Positions 50,859 through 59,669 of a stretch of 64,000 nucleotides of DNA are shown piece after piece. The stretch lies in NCBI GenBank assembly GCA_965214565.1, contig OZ243951.1, positions 1,178,001 through 1,242,000 on the forward strand, written 5' to 3'. Positions within the stretch are counted from its first letter, which is position 1, and every line of letters starts with the position of its first letter. The translations under genes and the position numbers were made by a program. The notes below the pieces were generated by a model. The model searched no databases and was not told the DNA's origin. It saw only the letters and a program-made list of their open reading frames with translations. This stretch comes from VXYK01 sp965214565. Lineage in GTDB: Bacteria > Actinomycetota > Acidimicrobiia > Acidimicrobiales > Aldehydirespiratoraceae.

Positions 50859-52730
50859 GTGGAATCGCAGCCGACACGCACCGAGACCGGAGGGTGGAGA
50901 CAAGTCGCCAACGCCTCCCCTGCCACAATCGTGGCAGCCATCCTGTTCGCCGTACTCGCTGTCGGCGTCACGACGGCGGCAGCCCAGTCGGCTCCGACCG
51001 CCCAGGACGAGCCACGGGTGGTTATCGGCTCCCTCCCTGGCGAAGTATCTGTCCACTGGAACGCCGTCGAGGACGCGAACTACTACCGGGTCGGTTGGGT
51101 CTCCCAGACAGACTACGACGCCGCCGTGGCGGCCGGTGAAGACTGGCTGGCGGCGTTCACCTCGGTGAGCGTGGCCAACGGCGGCCAAACATCGCACACC
51201 GTTTCGGGCCTGGCCCCGGGCGCGTCGTACTGGTTCATCGTCGGCGCCGGTGCCCAGCGCTATGACGAGCCCCGCTGGTCGCCCTGGTCCGGCCTCGTGA
51301 CCCTGCCCGGCGGCCCCGCTGCCTGCGCAGGTGACCGCGACGCGCTCACGGCTCTCTACCACGCCACCGACGGCCCCAACTGGCGGATTGGCGTCAACTG
51401 GCTCAGCGAGAGCGCTCCCCTGAACGAATGGTTCGGGGTCTCCACCGACAGCGATGGCTGCGTGCTCGTGCTGTTCCTGGACGGCAACGATCTGACCGGC
51501 GAGATCCCCGCCCGCCTGGCCGGGCTCTCAAGGTTGCGCTCACTGCACCTGGGCAACAACGACCTGACCGGAAGCATCCCGCCGGAGTTGGCCGAACTGG
51601 ACGACCTGCGCGTGCTCAGCCTCGTGAACAACGAGCTCAGCGGCGAGATCCCGAGCGAGCTGGGCGGCATGACCAGGCTCAGCGTTCTGGACCTCGACGT
51701 CAACGAACTGACCGGCCCGATACCGCTCGAGCTGGCCAAGCTCACCGAGCTGCGCGTGCTGTCGCTGGACCGCAACATGCTCAGCGGCCCGATACCGCCT
51801 GAGTTCGGCGCCATGACCAATCTCACCAATCTGGAGCTGTGGCAGAACGAACTGACCGGTACGCTTCCGACCGAGCTGAGCAACCTGGTCAACCTCAGGA
51901 CCCTCGATGTCGATGAGAATCAGTTGACCGGGACCATCCCCGTCGAACTGGGCAAGCTCACCAACCTGAGGTTCCTCTGGCTCAGGCAGAACCAGTTCTC
52001 CGGCGGGATACCGGTCGAGTTGAACAACCTCGCCAACCTGGTCGTCCTCGGATTAGACGGCAACCGCCTCACCGGCGAAATCCCGGCGGGTTTTGGCAGC
52101 TTCGCCCGGCTGGAGTTGCTGTATCTCTACGACAACGACCTCACCGGCGAAATCCCGGCTGAGCTGGGAAACCTCTCGGAGCTCAAGCAGCTCTACCTCT
52201 ACGGCAACCGCCTGACCGGAGAAATACCGGCGGAGCTAGGCGGTCTGACCAACCTGGAGTTCCTGTATCTCCATCGAAACCACCTCGTAGGGGAAATACC
52301 GCCAGAGCTGGGAAGCCTTCCCAACCTCGAGAAACTGCGGCTTGACCAGAACATGCTGAACGGGGTGATCCCGCCCGAGCTGGGGAGCCTACTGGAGCTG
52401 ACCTTCCTCAGCGTGAGCCGCAACCAGCTGAGCGGACAGATTCCGCCCGAGTTGGGCAACCTGGCCAATCTCGAGGAACTGCAGCTCAACAACAACCTGC
52501 TGAGCGGACAGATCCCCGTCGCGCTGGCGAAGCTCACCGCGCTGGAGCACCTCCGCCTCGACAACAATCAACTGAGCGGCTCAATTCCCGCCGAATTGCT
52601 CGACCTGCCCGACCTGGCCCTGCTGTACCTCTCGGCCAACAAACTGACGGGGTGCATCCCAGCCGGGTTGCTCGATTTGGCGAGTCACGACCTCGACGAG
52701 CTTGCCCTGAAGAACTGTCAGTCATCGTAG
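50859..52730 (+). CDS. Secreted/anchored protein with Fn3-like domain and 17 plant-type leucine-rich repeats
   Basis: A 623-residue protein from GTG 50859, seven bases after GGGAGG-like GGAGG. The N-terminal hydrophobic segment ATIVAAILFAVLAVGVTTAA (about 22-41), ending AAAQSA, is a signal peptide or anchor. Residues about 50-150 look like a fibronectin-III fold (VSVHWNAVEDANYYRVGW, GLAPGASYWFIVGA). An LRR cap follows (ALTALYHATDGPNWRIGVNW), then 17 repeats of 24 residues of the LTGxIPxELGxLxxL type and a terminal Cys. No C-terminal sorting signal or enzyme domain. A role in binding a ligand, surface or host is inference. Confidence 0.9.
   Translation: MESQPTRTETGGWRQVANASPATIVAAILFAVLAVGVTTAAAQSAPTAQDEPRVVIGSLPGEVSVHWNAVEDANYYRVGWVSQTDYDAAVAAGEDWLAAFTSVSVANGGQTSHTVSGLAPGASYWFIVGAGAQRYDEPRWSPWSGLVTLPGGPAACAGDRDALTALYHATDGPNWRIGVNWLSESAPLNEWFGVSTDSDGCVLVLFLDGNDLTGEIPARLAGLSRLRSLHLGNNDLTGSIPPELAELDDLRVLSLVNNELSGEIPSELGGMTRLSVLDLDVNELTGPIPLELAKLTELRVLSLDRNMLSGPIPPEFGAMTNLTNLELWQNELTGTLPTELSNLVNLRTLDVDENQLTGTIPVELGKLTNLRFLWLRQNQFSGGIPVELNNLANLVVLGLDGNRLTGEIPAGFGSFARLELLYLYDNDLTGEIPAELGNLSELKQLYLYGNRLTGEIPAELGGLTNLEFLYLHRNHLVGEIPPELGSLPNLEKLRLDQNMLNGVIPPELGSLLELTFLSVSRNQLSGQIPPELGNLANLEELQLNNNLLSGQIPVALAKLTALEHLRLDNNQLSGSIPAELLDLPDLALLYLSANKLTGCIPAGLLDLASHDLDELALKNCQSS
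51462..52685 (+). repeat. 17 x 72-bp leucine-rich repeat array
   Basis: Each 72-base unit encodes xLxxLxLxxNxLxGxIPxEL(G/A)xL. The units are diverged in DNA (not recent duplications) but keep exact 24-residue spacing throughout, with no indel. Within the LRR protein gene. Confidence 0.9.
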
Positions 52731-52843
52731 ATGACACGGGACCGGCTCGACATCTTCGCTCCCTCAAACTCGCCCAACGACGGGCTGTGCTACCGGACCG
52801 TCGCACAGTCGCCACAGAAATCTGAGTAGTAGCGTCGCGGGGC

Positions 52844-54349
52844 ATGAGAAACCCCAACATTTTGATGGTGATGGCTGATCAGTTGACACCGCATTTCACT
52901 GGTGCTTACGGCCATCGATTGGTACGCACACCGGCGATGGAGTCCCTTGCCGAACGGGGGACGCGCTTCGACGCGGCGTACTGCAACTTCCCGCTTTGCG
53001 CCCCCTCCCGATTCTCGATGCTGGCGGGCCAACAGGCCAGCACCATAGAGGCCTGGGACAACGCCGCTGAGTTCCCGGCGCAGATGCCGACGATGGCCCA
53101 CTACCTCAACCTCGCCGGTTACCGCACCGTCTTGACCGGGAAGATGCACTTCATCGGGCCGGACCAGCTCCACGGATTCACCCGGCGTCTGAATCCCGAC
53201 ATCTACCCCGCCGATTTCGCCTGGACGCCCAACTGGGAAGAAGCCGACGACAGGATCGACAAGTGGTACCACAACATGGAGAGCCTGTCCGACGCCGGTC
53301 AGGCACTCGCCACCTACCAGATCGACTACGACGAAGAGGTCCGGTTCTCAACGACCCGTCAGATCTACGACTTCGCCCGTGACCCCGACGAGCGGCCGTG
53401 GTTCATGGCCACCGCGATGATCCACCCCCACGACCCGTACGTGGCCCGACCCGAATGGTGGGACCTCTACGACCACGACGACATCGACCTCCCCGACAAC
53501 ACGCTCGACTCGCCCGATCCCCACACGCTGAGGATCCGTCACGGCATCCAGGCCGACACCATCGGATACACCGACGACCAGTGCCGCAACGCACGCCACG
53601 CCTACTACGCCAACACCAGCTACTTCGACTCCCTGCTGGGAGACATGATCCAGGCCCTCGAGGAGACAGGCCAGCTCGACGACACGATCGTGATCGCCAC
53701 CAGCGATCACGGCGACATGCTCGGGGACCGGGGACTGTGGTTCAAGATGAGCTTCTTTGAACGGTCGCTGCGGGTGCCGTTGATCATGGCCGGTCCCGGG
53801 GTCGCCCACGGCACGGTCGGCAACGTCTGCTCGCTGATGGACCTGCTGCCCACCATGCTTGACATCGCCGGCGACGGCACCGACCGCATCGAGCCGGTCC
53901 TACCGCTGGCCGGGCGGAGCCTGTGGGAGAGCGCAACCGGGGGCCATGACCCCGTAGATGAGACCATCGCCGAATACACCGGTGAGATGACGTCTGAGCC
54001 GATGTTCATGATCCGTCGCGGGCGACACAAGTACATCCACTGCGACAGCGACCCAGCCCTTCTCTACGACGTCGAGGCCGACCCGCTCGAACGCAACAAC
54101 CTCGCCGATGACCCCGCTCACGCCGAACTGGCCGCAAGCTTCGCCGCTGAGACCGCCGGGCGTTGGGACAGCGACAACATACGGGAACGGGTCGTGGCCT
54201 CCCAGCGGACCCGTCGGATGCTTCACGCCGCCATGACCATCGACGGCCACTACTCGTGGGACTTCACCCCTGTCCGTGACGGTGCCAACGAGTACATCCG
54301 CGACCACATGGACTGGGCTGAAGCCGGCCCAAGACTGCGGTTCCCCTGA
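52844..54349 (+). CDS. betC: Sulfatase, choline-sulfatase-like
   Basis: A 501-residue type I sulfatase. The formylglycine motif is Cys52-Ala-Pro-Ser-Arg (FPLCAPSRFSMLAGQ); metal residues include Asp12/Gln13 (MADQLTPHF). TGKMHFIGPDQLHGFTRRL, IYPADFAWTP and HPHDPYVARPEWWDLYDH closely follow bacterial choline sulfatases (BetC). It would release choline and sulfate from choline-O-sulfate. A formylglycine-generating enzyme is not in the window. The gene stands alone; the symbol is by resemblance and another sulfate ester is possible. Confidence 0.85.
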   Translation: MRNPNILMVMADQLTPHFTGAYGHRLVRTPAMESLAERGTRFDAAYCNFPLCAPSRFSMLAGQQASTIEAWDNAAEFPAQMPTMAHYLNLAGYRTVLTGKMHFIGPDQLHGFTRRLNPDIYPADFAWTPNWEEADDRIDKWYHNMESLSDAGQALATYQIDYDEEVRFSTTRQIYDFARDPDERPWFMATAMIHPHDPYVARPEWWDLYDHDDIDLPDNTLDSPDPHTLRIRHGIQADTIGYTDDQCRNARHAYYANTSYFDSLLGDMIQALEETGQLDDTIVIATSDHGDMLGDRGLWFKMSFFERSLRVPLIMAGPGVAHGTVGNVCSLMDLLPTMLDIAGDGTDRIEPVLPLAGRSLWESATGGHDPVDETIAEYTGEMTSEPMFMIRRGRHKYIHCDSDPALLYDVEADPLERNNLADDPAHAELAASFAAETAGRWDSDNIRERVVASQRTRRMLHAAMTIDGHYSWDFTPVRDGANEYIRDHMDWAEAGPRLRFP

Positions 54350-54390
54350 ACTGAGGCAATCCCACGCCGCTAGTCCGGCTCGGATGAACG

Positions 54391-55710
54391 CTAGAAACCG
54401 TTCGCGTCGAGGCGGGCTGCCGCAGAGTCGCCGAGTTCGATGAAGCGCTGGTAGCCGTGTTCGTAAGCGGGGTCGTGGGTGGGCAGGATCGTCTGCATGG
54501 CAGGCATGGGCCATGCGCCGTGCGCGGCGCCTGGTTTGGGCCACCAGTCGACTCCGGCGCCGGCAGCAAGAGCCGAGCCGTATGCAGCCGAATAATCCGG
54601 TTTCTCCGGTACCAGAACCTCGACGCCCAGCACCGATGCCTTGATCTCGCACCAGAGCCGGCTCAGCGCCGGCGATCCACCGCATGCCAGCGTCTGCAAC
54701 TCGTAACTTCGGTCCGCCAGTTTCTCAGCAATATGGGCGAGGCCGTAGGCAGTCGACTCCAGCACTGCCCGAGAAATCTCCTCAGGACCCGAATCGAGGG
54801 ACAGTCCGTGTATCTCGCCTGTGAGACGTTTGTCCCAGCGGGGATCACGTTCACCCGCAATGTAGGGCAGCACAAGCACACCTCCGGCTCCGGGGGGAAC
54901 CTGCGCCGCCTTGGCGATCACGTCGGCGATCGACAGCCCGCTGACGCTCGCCCACCACTCGAGCAGGCGGCCGTGACCGTTCACCGGCCCACCGACGATC
55001 GACACGCCGTGCACTGCGCTGGGCATCGAGAACATGTCGTCACGAACCGATTCGGAGGCGACCGCCAACCCCAGTCCTCCGGTGCGCCCGCCGGGGTCAT
55101 GTCCGACTCCCGGGCGATAGGCACCGCACGCCCAGAACCCCATGAACGCGTCGGCAGACGCAGGCACCAACACAGTGCCCTCCGCCAAGCCATGGCTGCC
55201 GTCGGTGACACCCACCGACGAACCGGCGGCGATCGGTTCGCCGAACCCGACCGGCGCCGGATCACCGGGCCAAAGACCGTGGAAGGGGCCTCCCCCAAGC
55301 TGGCGCAGCACCCAGTCCCAGATCTCGCATGGAGCGAAGCCGTCCCCAAGTTCGTCTCGCAGAATCTCGCATTGAGCGGCGTGCACTTCGTGAAGCCCCA
55401 GGTCGGCGACCGCGGGGTGGCTGACGGTGACGGCCAGGCCTTCGGGGCTCGGCACTGTGGTGGGAGTCTGGCCGCCCACGGCAAGGGCTGCTGGTCTGGC
55501 GGCGGCTGGGCATTCCAGCACCAGTTCGTTCATGGCGCGCAGCATCGCCTCGAGCCAGCGGTTCGGGTCGGCTCGGCCGACAGGCCAGGATTCGCTGCCG
55601 CGATAGCCGACAGCAGCGGTCGCAAGGATTGTTCCTTGACGGTCGCAGGCGACAGCGCGCGCCGCGCTGCTGCCGAGGTCGGCACCAACGACAACCGACG
55701 GTTCAGGCAC
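54391..55710 (-). CDS. FGGY-family carbohydrate kinase
   Basis: A 439-residue actin-fold sugar kinase: SVVVGADLGSSAARAVACDR (phosphate 1 motif), GGVLVLPYIAGERDPRWD, and the C-terminal LQTLACGGSPALSRLWCEIK adenosine motif. The ATG overlaps by eight bases the end of the MDR dehydrogenase (frame 2), confirming operon coupling. Phosphorylates a sugar or polyol; the specificity is not readable. Terminal gene of the leftward run. Confidence 0.9.
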   Translation of the reverse strand: MPEPSVVVGADLGSSAARAVACDRQGTILATAAVGYRGSESWPVGRADPNRWLEAMLRAMNELVLECPAAARPAALAVGGQTPTTVPSPEGLAVTVSHPAVADLGLHEVHAAQCEILRDELGDGFAPCEIWDWVLRQLGGGPFHGLWPGDPAPVGFGEPIAAGSSVGVTDGSHGLAEGTVLVPASADAFMGFWACGAYRPGVGHDPGGRTGGLGLAVASESVRDDMFSMPSAVHGVSIVGGPVNGHGRLLEWWASVSGLSIADVIAKAAQVPPGAGGVLVLPYIAGERDPRWDKRLTGEIHGLSLDSGPEEISRAVLESTAYGLAHIAEKLADRSYELQTLACGGSPALSRLWCEIKASVLGVEVLVPEKPDYSAAYGSALAAGAGVDWWPKPGAAHGAWPMPAMQTILPTHDPAYEHGYQRFIELGDSAAARLDANGF

Positions 55711-56772
55711 CAGTATCGGCGCCTACCAGCACGCGGTACACGGGTGTGTGGGTGGCTTGTTGCAGGGCATCGGCCACCGTTTCGAGGCTGTAGCGGGCGG
55801 TCACCAACCGGTCGAGGTCATCGCTGAGCGCACCGGACCGCAGCAGACCCGCAGCGATCCGCCAATCCTGGGGCTGCTGTAGACGCCCACCACCGTGATC
55901 TCCTCGTGGTGGAAGTGGTCGAGACCGAAGCTTCCGGTTAGTTCCTTGGGGAAGGCGCTGTAGAGCACGATGGTGCCGCCGCTGTCGCAAATCTCGACGG
56001 CCAGTTCGAACAGTCCGGCGGCAGCGGCGGTGACGAAGACGATGTCGGCCTTCCCGCCGATGTCGGCGGCGGTCTGCAGCGTGGCGGTCCAGTCCGCTCC
56101 CCCGTCAGCCGCCTCTTCGAGACGACTGCTCGACACGTCGACGAGCCCCACAGAACCGGCACCCCAGGCTCGGCACAGAGCGTGATGCAGACGCCCCATG
56201 TATCCCGCCCCCAACACCGCCACCCGGTCACCGGCGAGCATCCCCGAGAGCCGCACCGAATGGACCACACACGCCAACGGCTCACCCATGGCAGCCCGTG
56301 CGACGGGTATGTCGCCGGTGACGTACGCCTGTGAGGCGGACACCCGAACGAAGTCGGCGAGCCCTGCCCCCATCGAGATTGTGCCGTCGGCCAGGGCGCT
56401 GCCCTGCGGCTGTTTGCACACTGCGCTGCGCCCGCGGCGACAGGTCGTGCAGGTTCCGCAACGGGTCAACAGGTCTACCGCAACGAGATCGCCGACTCTG
56501 GGGGCGCCCGGCAGCACAGCCACCTGCTCGCCGACTTCGACCACACGTCCTGCGACCTCGTGACCAGGGGCGACAGGGTAGATCTGCTTCTCCCCGGAGA
56601 ACAACCGCCGTTCCATCGTGCACAGTCCGCAGGCCCCCACCCGCACCAGGATGTCCTGTGCTCCTATCACTGGAAGCGGCTCTGAACGCAACTCCACCTC
56701 GCCGACGCCGGTCACGACCGCGACCTGCATATCTCCGGTGGGCACAGCGGGCGGTACGGCGGTGGAAGCCAT
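55703..56772 (-). pseudogene. Zinc-dependent MDR dehydrogenase with one-base frameshift
   Basis: Frame 1 (ATG 56772) encodes the GroES-like domain with catalytic (GACGLCTMERRLFSGEKQIY, PGHEVAGRV) and structural-zinc cysteines (CGTCTTCRRGRSAVC), then the Rossmann domain (VAVLGAGYMGRLHHAL). After HEEITVVGVYSS near 55880 the natural C-terminus (QDWRIAAGLLRSGALSDDL onward, to a stop at 55703) is in another frame. Restoring one C in the CCCC at 55870-55873 joins them. Either a real mutation, a sequencing or assembly error, or slippage. Resembles sorbitol/polyol dehydrogenases, fitting the kinase. Confidence 0.8.
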
Positions 56773-56775
56773 CTC

Positions 56776-57081
56776 TCAGACCGACTTCAAGAGGAGGTCG
56801 CTGGTCTGGCCTGACACGAACAGGTCGCTTCCCGCCATCAACAACTCACGGTAGCTCTCTTCGGAGGGCAGCGAATCCAGATAGGCGTCGAGCGACCCGA
56901 GATCGGGAGCGTCGATCATCCAGTACACCACTCCGTAGGCGCCGTACGCCTCCATCCAGGAGGTCACAGCACCACCTTCCGGCACACGTCCGGCGAGGTG
57001 GGCGGTGTAGGAGGCGATCCAGGCGCGCACCCGCGTACCGTCGCTCGAATCGACCTGTGCCTTGCGAATCATCCGAACCAT
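56776..57081 (-). CDS. Small protein, possible dimeric alpha-beta barrel (NIPSNAP/ABM-like)
   Basis: A 101-residue cytosolic protein: MVRMIRKAQVDSSDGTRVRA at the start, then GGAVTSWMEAYGAYGVVYWM and DLGSLDAYLDSLPSEESYRE. Strand-helix-strand composition suggests a ferredoxin-like dimeric barrel, but no family is certain. It sits three bases before the MDR start in the leftward run and is preceded by 18-bp tandem repeats. Confidence 0.7.
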   Translation of the reverse strand: MVRMIRKAQVDSSDGTRVRAWIASYTAHLAGRVPEGGAVTSWMEAYGAYGVVYWMIDAPDLGSLDAYLDSLPSEESYRELLMAGSDLFVSGQTSDLLLKSV

Positions 57082-57102
57082 TGTTGCTCACTCTCTGCTT
57101 TC

Positions 57103-57148
57103 CCGTATTTCAGGCCTGTTCCGTATATCGGGCCTGTTCCGTTTTCGG
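57103..57148. repeat. 18-bp tandem repeat, 2.5 copies
   Basis: CCGTATTTCAGGCCTGTT (57103-57120), CCGTATATCGGGCCTGTT (57121-57138) and a partial CCGTTTTCGG (57139-57148). It fills the 70-base gap between the DUF1989 gene and the small protein gene, the only sizeable gap in the leftward operon. Confidence 0.7.
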
Positions 57149-57151
57149 AGC

Positions 57152-57784
57152 TCATGGCAGCCATACTTCCATCGCCATAGCCTTCGGGTTGAAGCCGTTC
57201 GATGCCGAGGTCTCACTCGGGCAGGCTGACACCGCCACCAGCAGGTCGATCTCTGCACGGATGTCGATGTAGTCGCCGGGCTGCGCCAACGACTCCTTGA
57301 AAACCAGTTCTTGCTCGTCGATCACATCGGTGTGCATGAAGATATTGAAGATGTCGGGGACCAGATCAGCCTCGAGACCCCAGGGAGCGATCGCTTCCTC
57401 CAGATTTCCTTGGCAGGTCCGATGTTGAGCCTCAGCGCTTATGTCGTCGCGCACGGAATACACCCCCGCAGAGCAGCGGCCTCCGTTCCAGGCGAAATGC
57501 TCACCGACCGGGTCGTCGATGACGGTTCCCATCACCCGCTCATAGGGAGGTCGCGAATACAGATGGGTGAGTCGGCGCATCGTGCCGGTGCCCGCCAACA
57601 TGTTGAGCGCCACCGACTGCCCGGCGTGATACCCCTCCCGCGGGTTGTCAAGGGCCAGGAATGCGGTGTCGGCCACCTGCGGGCCTTCAGTGGCGATGAT
57701 CCGAACTGCCCGGCCTGCGAGCACCTCGACCGCGCGTCCCTCGCAGCGCGGGATCTCCACCCGCTCAAGAATCTTGCGAGTCAC
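57152..57784 (-). CDS. DUF1989 (urea carboxylase-associated) family protein
   Basis: A 210-residue protein from GTG 57784, overlapping the Rieske alpha stop. EGRAVEVLAGRAVRIIATEG, GQVADTAFL-like QVADTAFLALDN, VIDDPVGEHFAWNGGRCSAG and PDIFNIFMHTDV match DUF1989, in which a Cys and His residues are thought to bind metal. Homologues accompany urea carboxylase and guanidine or carboxyguanidine breakdown, and some act as deiminases. Suggests nitrogen release from the pathway substrate. Confidence 0.88.
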   Translation of the reverse strand: MTRKILERVEIPRCEGRAVEVLAGRAVRIIATEGPQVADTAFLALDNPREGYHAGQSVALNMLAGTGTMRRLTHLYSRPPYERVMGTVIDDPVGEHFAWNGGRCSAGVYSVRDDISAEAQHRTCQGNLEEAIAPWGLEADLVPDIFNIFMHTDVIDEQELVFKESLAQPGDYIDIRAEIDLLVAVSACPSETSASNGFNPKAMAMEVWLP

Positions 57785-59091
57785 TTGGCGACCTCCCACA
57801 CGGCACTGTCCGAGTCGGCGACGGTGCGCAACGGGTCGTCTGCCATCAGCCTGCTCCACTCCCGCAGATAGCCTCGCATCGGTGCTTCATGGGTGACGGG
57901 GACCCGGCGCACGCCCGCAGAGTCGGGGATGTCAGAAGGCGTCCCGAGTCCCTTGCTCATGTCGATCCATTCAATCTCTGAGATCCCGAGCCCCTGCTGG
58001 CAGCGTTCGAAGATCTCCAGGTCGTCCGGGTTGCCGAGGCTCGGGAAGTCCTCGGCGATGCGCATTCGCAGGACATTGACTTCTTCGGGCACGCCGACAG
58101 CGGCCACCATCCAGGTGTGCAGCCGGGTCTGGTCGACCCGAACCGGGTCAACCACTTCGACATGGTTCCCTTTCAGCAGCAGGTTCGGGAAGATCGACAG
58201 GTTGACCATCGACCCGGCCGCCAGGTCCAGGAGTTCCGGTGCGGTGTCCCCGAATTCTTCGACGAGGCGTTCCTGATAGGGCTCCTGACCCGGAATCGGC
58301 CGTTGCGCCTGCCAGAACGATGAGTTGAGGCCGGGCCGCTGGTCGATGAACAGGTGTCCGTTGCCGAGGTCTTCGCCGTACATCTCGGTTTCGTCCGGGG
58401 TGCTCTTGAACTGCGAGAGGCTCTTGGCCCCGCCGTGCCGGCGTTCGTTGAGCAGCACGAACGAGCGATGGGCGAACGTCGGGTGCGCGCCGTCGGCGGC
58501 GTTGTCCCAGGCGAGTTTCCAGTTGCCGTTGTAGATCATCCGTTGACGGTTGCGGAGTTGAATCTCACCGGTCGGTGAACGGTCCACGAACTCTTCGATT
58601 CGATCTGCGGCCGGGCCGAGCCAGTCGAGCAAAGGCATCGCCGCGGTGTTCAAGGTCGCAAAGACGAACCCCCGGAAGGTGGCCAGGCGCGGCACCTGGG
58701 CCAGGCCGTGGTCGGTCTTGTCGAAATCGGCCGGATAGCCCGCCATGTCGGGGATCGTGACGAGCTCACCGGAGTTGGAGTAGGTCCAGCCGTGGTAGCT
58801 GCACTGGAAGTGCCTGGCTGATCCCTGGTCCTGTTGACACACCGTCGATGCCCGATGCGAGCAGCGGTTGAACAGGGCTCGCAACTGTCCGTCGCGGTCC
58901 CGGGTGACGATCAACTCTCGGCGGCCCAGAGCGGTGGTGATGAAGTCGTTCGGTTCGGGGATCTGGCTCTCGTGGGCCACGTACACCCATGTTCCCCCAA
59001 AGATCTTCGCCATCTCCTGATCGAAGATCTCAGGCTCGGTGTAGATCGACCGGTGCACCCGATGGGCTTGGACCAACTGCGACATGGTCAC
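57781..59091 (-). CDS. Rieske ring-hydroxylating dioxygenase, alpha subunit (two-subunit type)
   Basis: A 436-residue catalytic subunit. Rieske ligands Cys77-x-His79 and Cys97-x2-His100 (CSHRAS, CSYHGW). Mononuclear Fe triad in WDNAADGAHPTFAHRSF. Either GTG 59091 (overlapping the beta stop) or ATG 59085 may start it. Belongs to the benzoate/biphenyl-like alpha3beta3 class because the beta subunit is encoded directly upstream. No reductase is adjacent. Confidence 0.93.
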   Translation of the reverse strand: MTMSQLVQAHRVHRSIYTEPEIFDQEMAKIFGGTWVYVAHESQIPEPNDFITTALGRRELIVTRDRDGQLRALFNRCSHRASTVCQQDQGSARHFQCSYHGWTYSNSGELVTIPDMAGYPADFDKTDHGLAQVPRLATFRGFVFATLNTAAMPLLDWLGPAADRIEEFVDRSPTGEIQLRNRQRMIYNGNWKLAWDNAADGAHPTFAHRSFVLLNERRHGGAKSLSQFKSTPDETEMYGEDLGNGHLFIDQRPGLNSSFWQAQRPIPGQEPYQERLVEEFGDTAPELLDLAAGSMVNLSIFPNLLLKGNHVEVVDPVRVDQTRLHTWMVAAVGVPEEVNVLRMRIAEDFPSLGNPDDLEIFERCQQGLGISEIEWIDMSKGLGTPSDIPDSAGVRRVPVTHEAPMRGYLREWSRLMADDPLRTVADSDSAVWEVAK

Positions 59092-59657
59092 AGGATGAAC
59101 GGGAACTTGCGGACGTCGCCGCGGCTGTTGACGAGGCTGACGATCTTTCGGGCGATGGTCCAGTCACCTTCGAGATCCCGCAGGATGTAGTCGTTGCGGC
59201 TCACGAACGGTGTTACGGCGCCACGGCGGTATTCCCAGGCGACCACCGAGCAGCGCACGGCCACCTCGGTTGTGTCTGGATCGAGCGGCCAGGCGGCAAC
59301 GTTGCCGACCTGGCGGCAGACGCTCGACACTGGCTGCTGGGAGTGGGTCCAGCCCGTTTCGAGCAGCGCGATCCGGTCTTCGAGCCGACGCCGGTCGTCG
59401 AGCATGAACGAGACTTCGGTACGCGGGTCGCTGTCGGGGTCGATCGGAACCCAATACAACGCGTCGGTCGCGAACCGCCCCAGCCACTGCCGGTACTGCC
59501 TGTCGTCGAGCAGACGGGCCTCGTGACACAGCGCCCGTTCGGCGACATCTCGAAGCGCTGGGTCGTCGGGCCCGCGGTCGAGGTTGCGTGAAGCGGCGAA
59601 CGAGGCGAGTTCGCGGTAGCGCTCCTCGTCGACAGTACTGTGTTGTTCCACGCTCAC
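59088..59657 (-). CDS. Ring-hydroxylating dioxygenase, beta subunit
   Basis: A 189-residue structural subunit with the NTF2-like cone fold: ALCHEARLLDDRQYRQWLGR, YWVPIDPD and WTIARKIVSLVN are typical of benzoate-type beta subunits. GTG start. Four-base overlap with alpha. It stabilises the alpha trimer. Confidence 0.92.
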   Translation of the reverse strand: MSVEQHSTVDEERYRELASFAASRNLDRGPDDPALRDVAERALCHEARLLDDRQYRQWLGRFATDALYWVPIDPDSDPRTEVSFMLDDRRRLEDRIALLETGWTHSQQPVSSVCRQVGNVAAWPLDPDTTEVAVRCSVVAWEYRRGAVTPFVSRNDYILRDLEGDWTIARKIVSLVNSRGDVRKFPFIL

Positions 59658-59669
59658 AAGCCGACCTTG

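Noticed and set aside
51462..52685. Regular 72-bp periodicity considered as a CRISPR or satellite array
   Set aside because: The units are diverged, in-frame and encode leucine-rich repeats.
54457..55827. 456-codon plus-strand ORF
   Set aside because: Antisense of the FGGY kinase, no recognisable fold.
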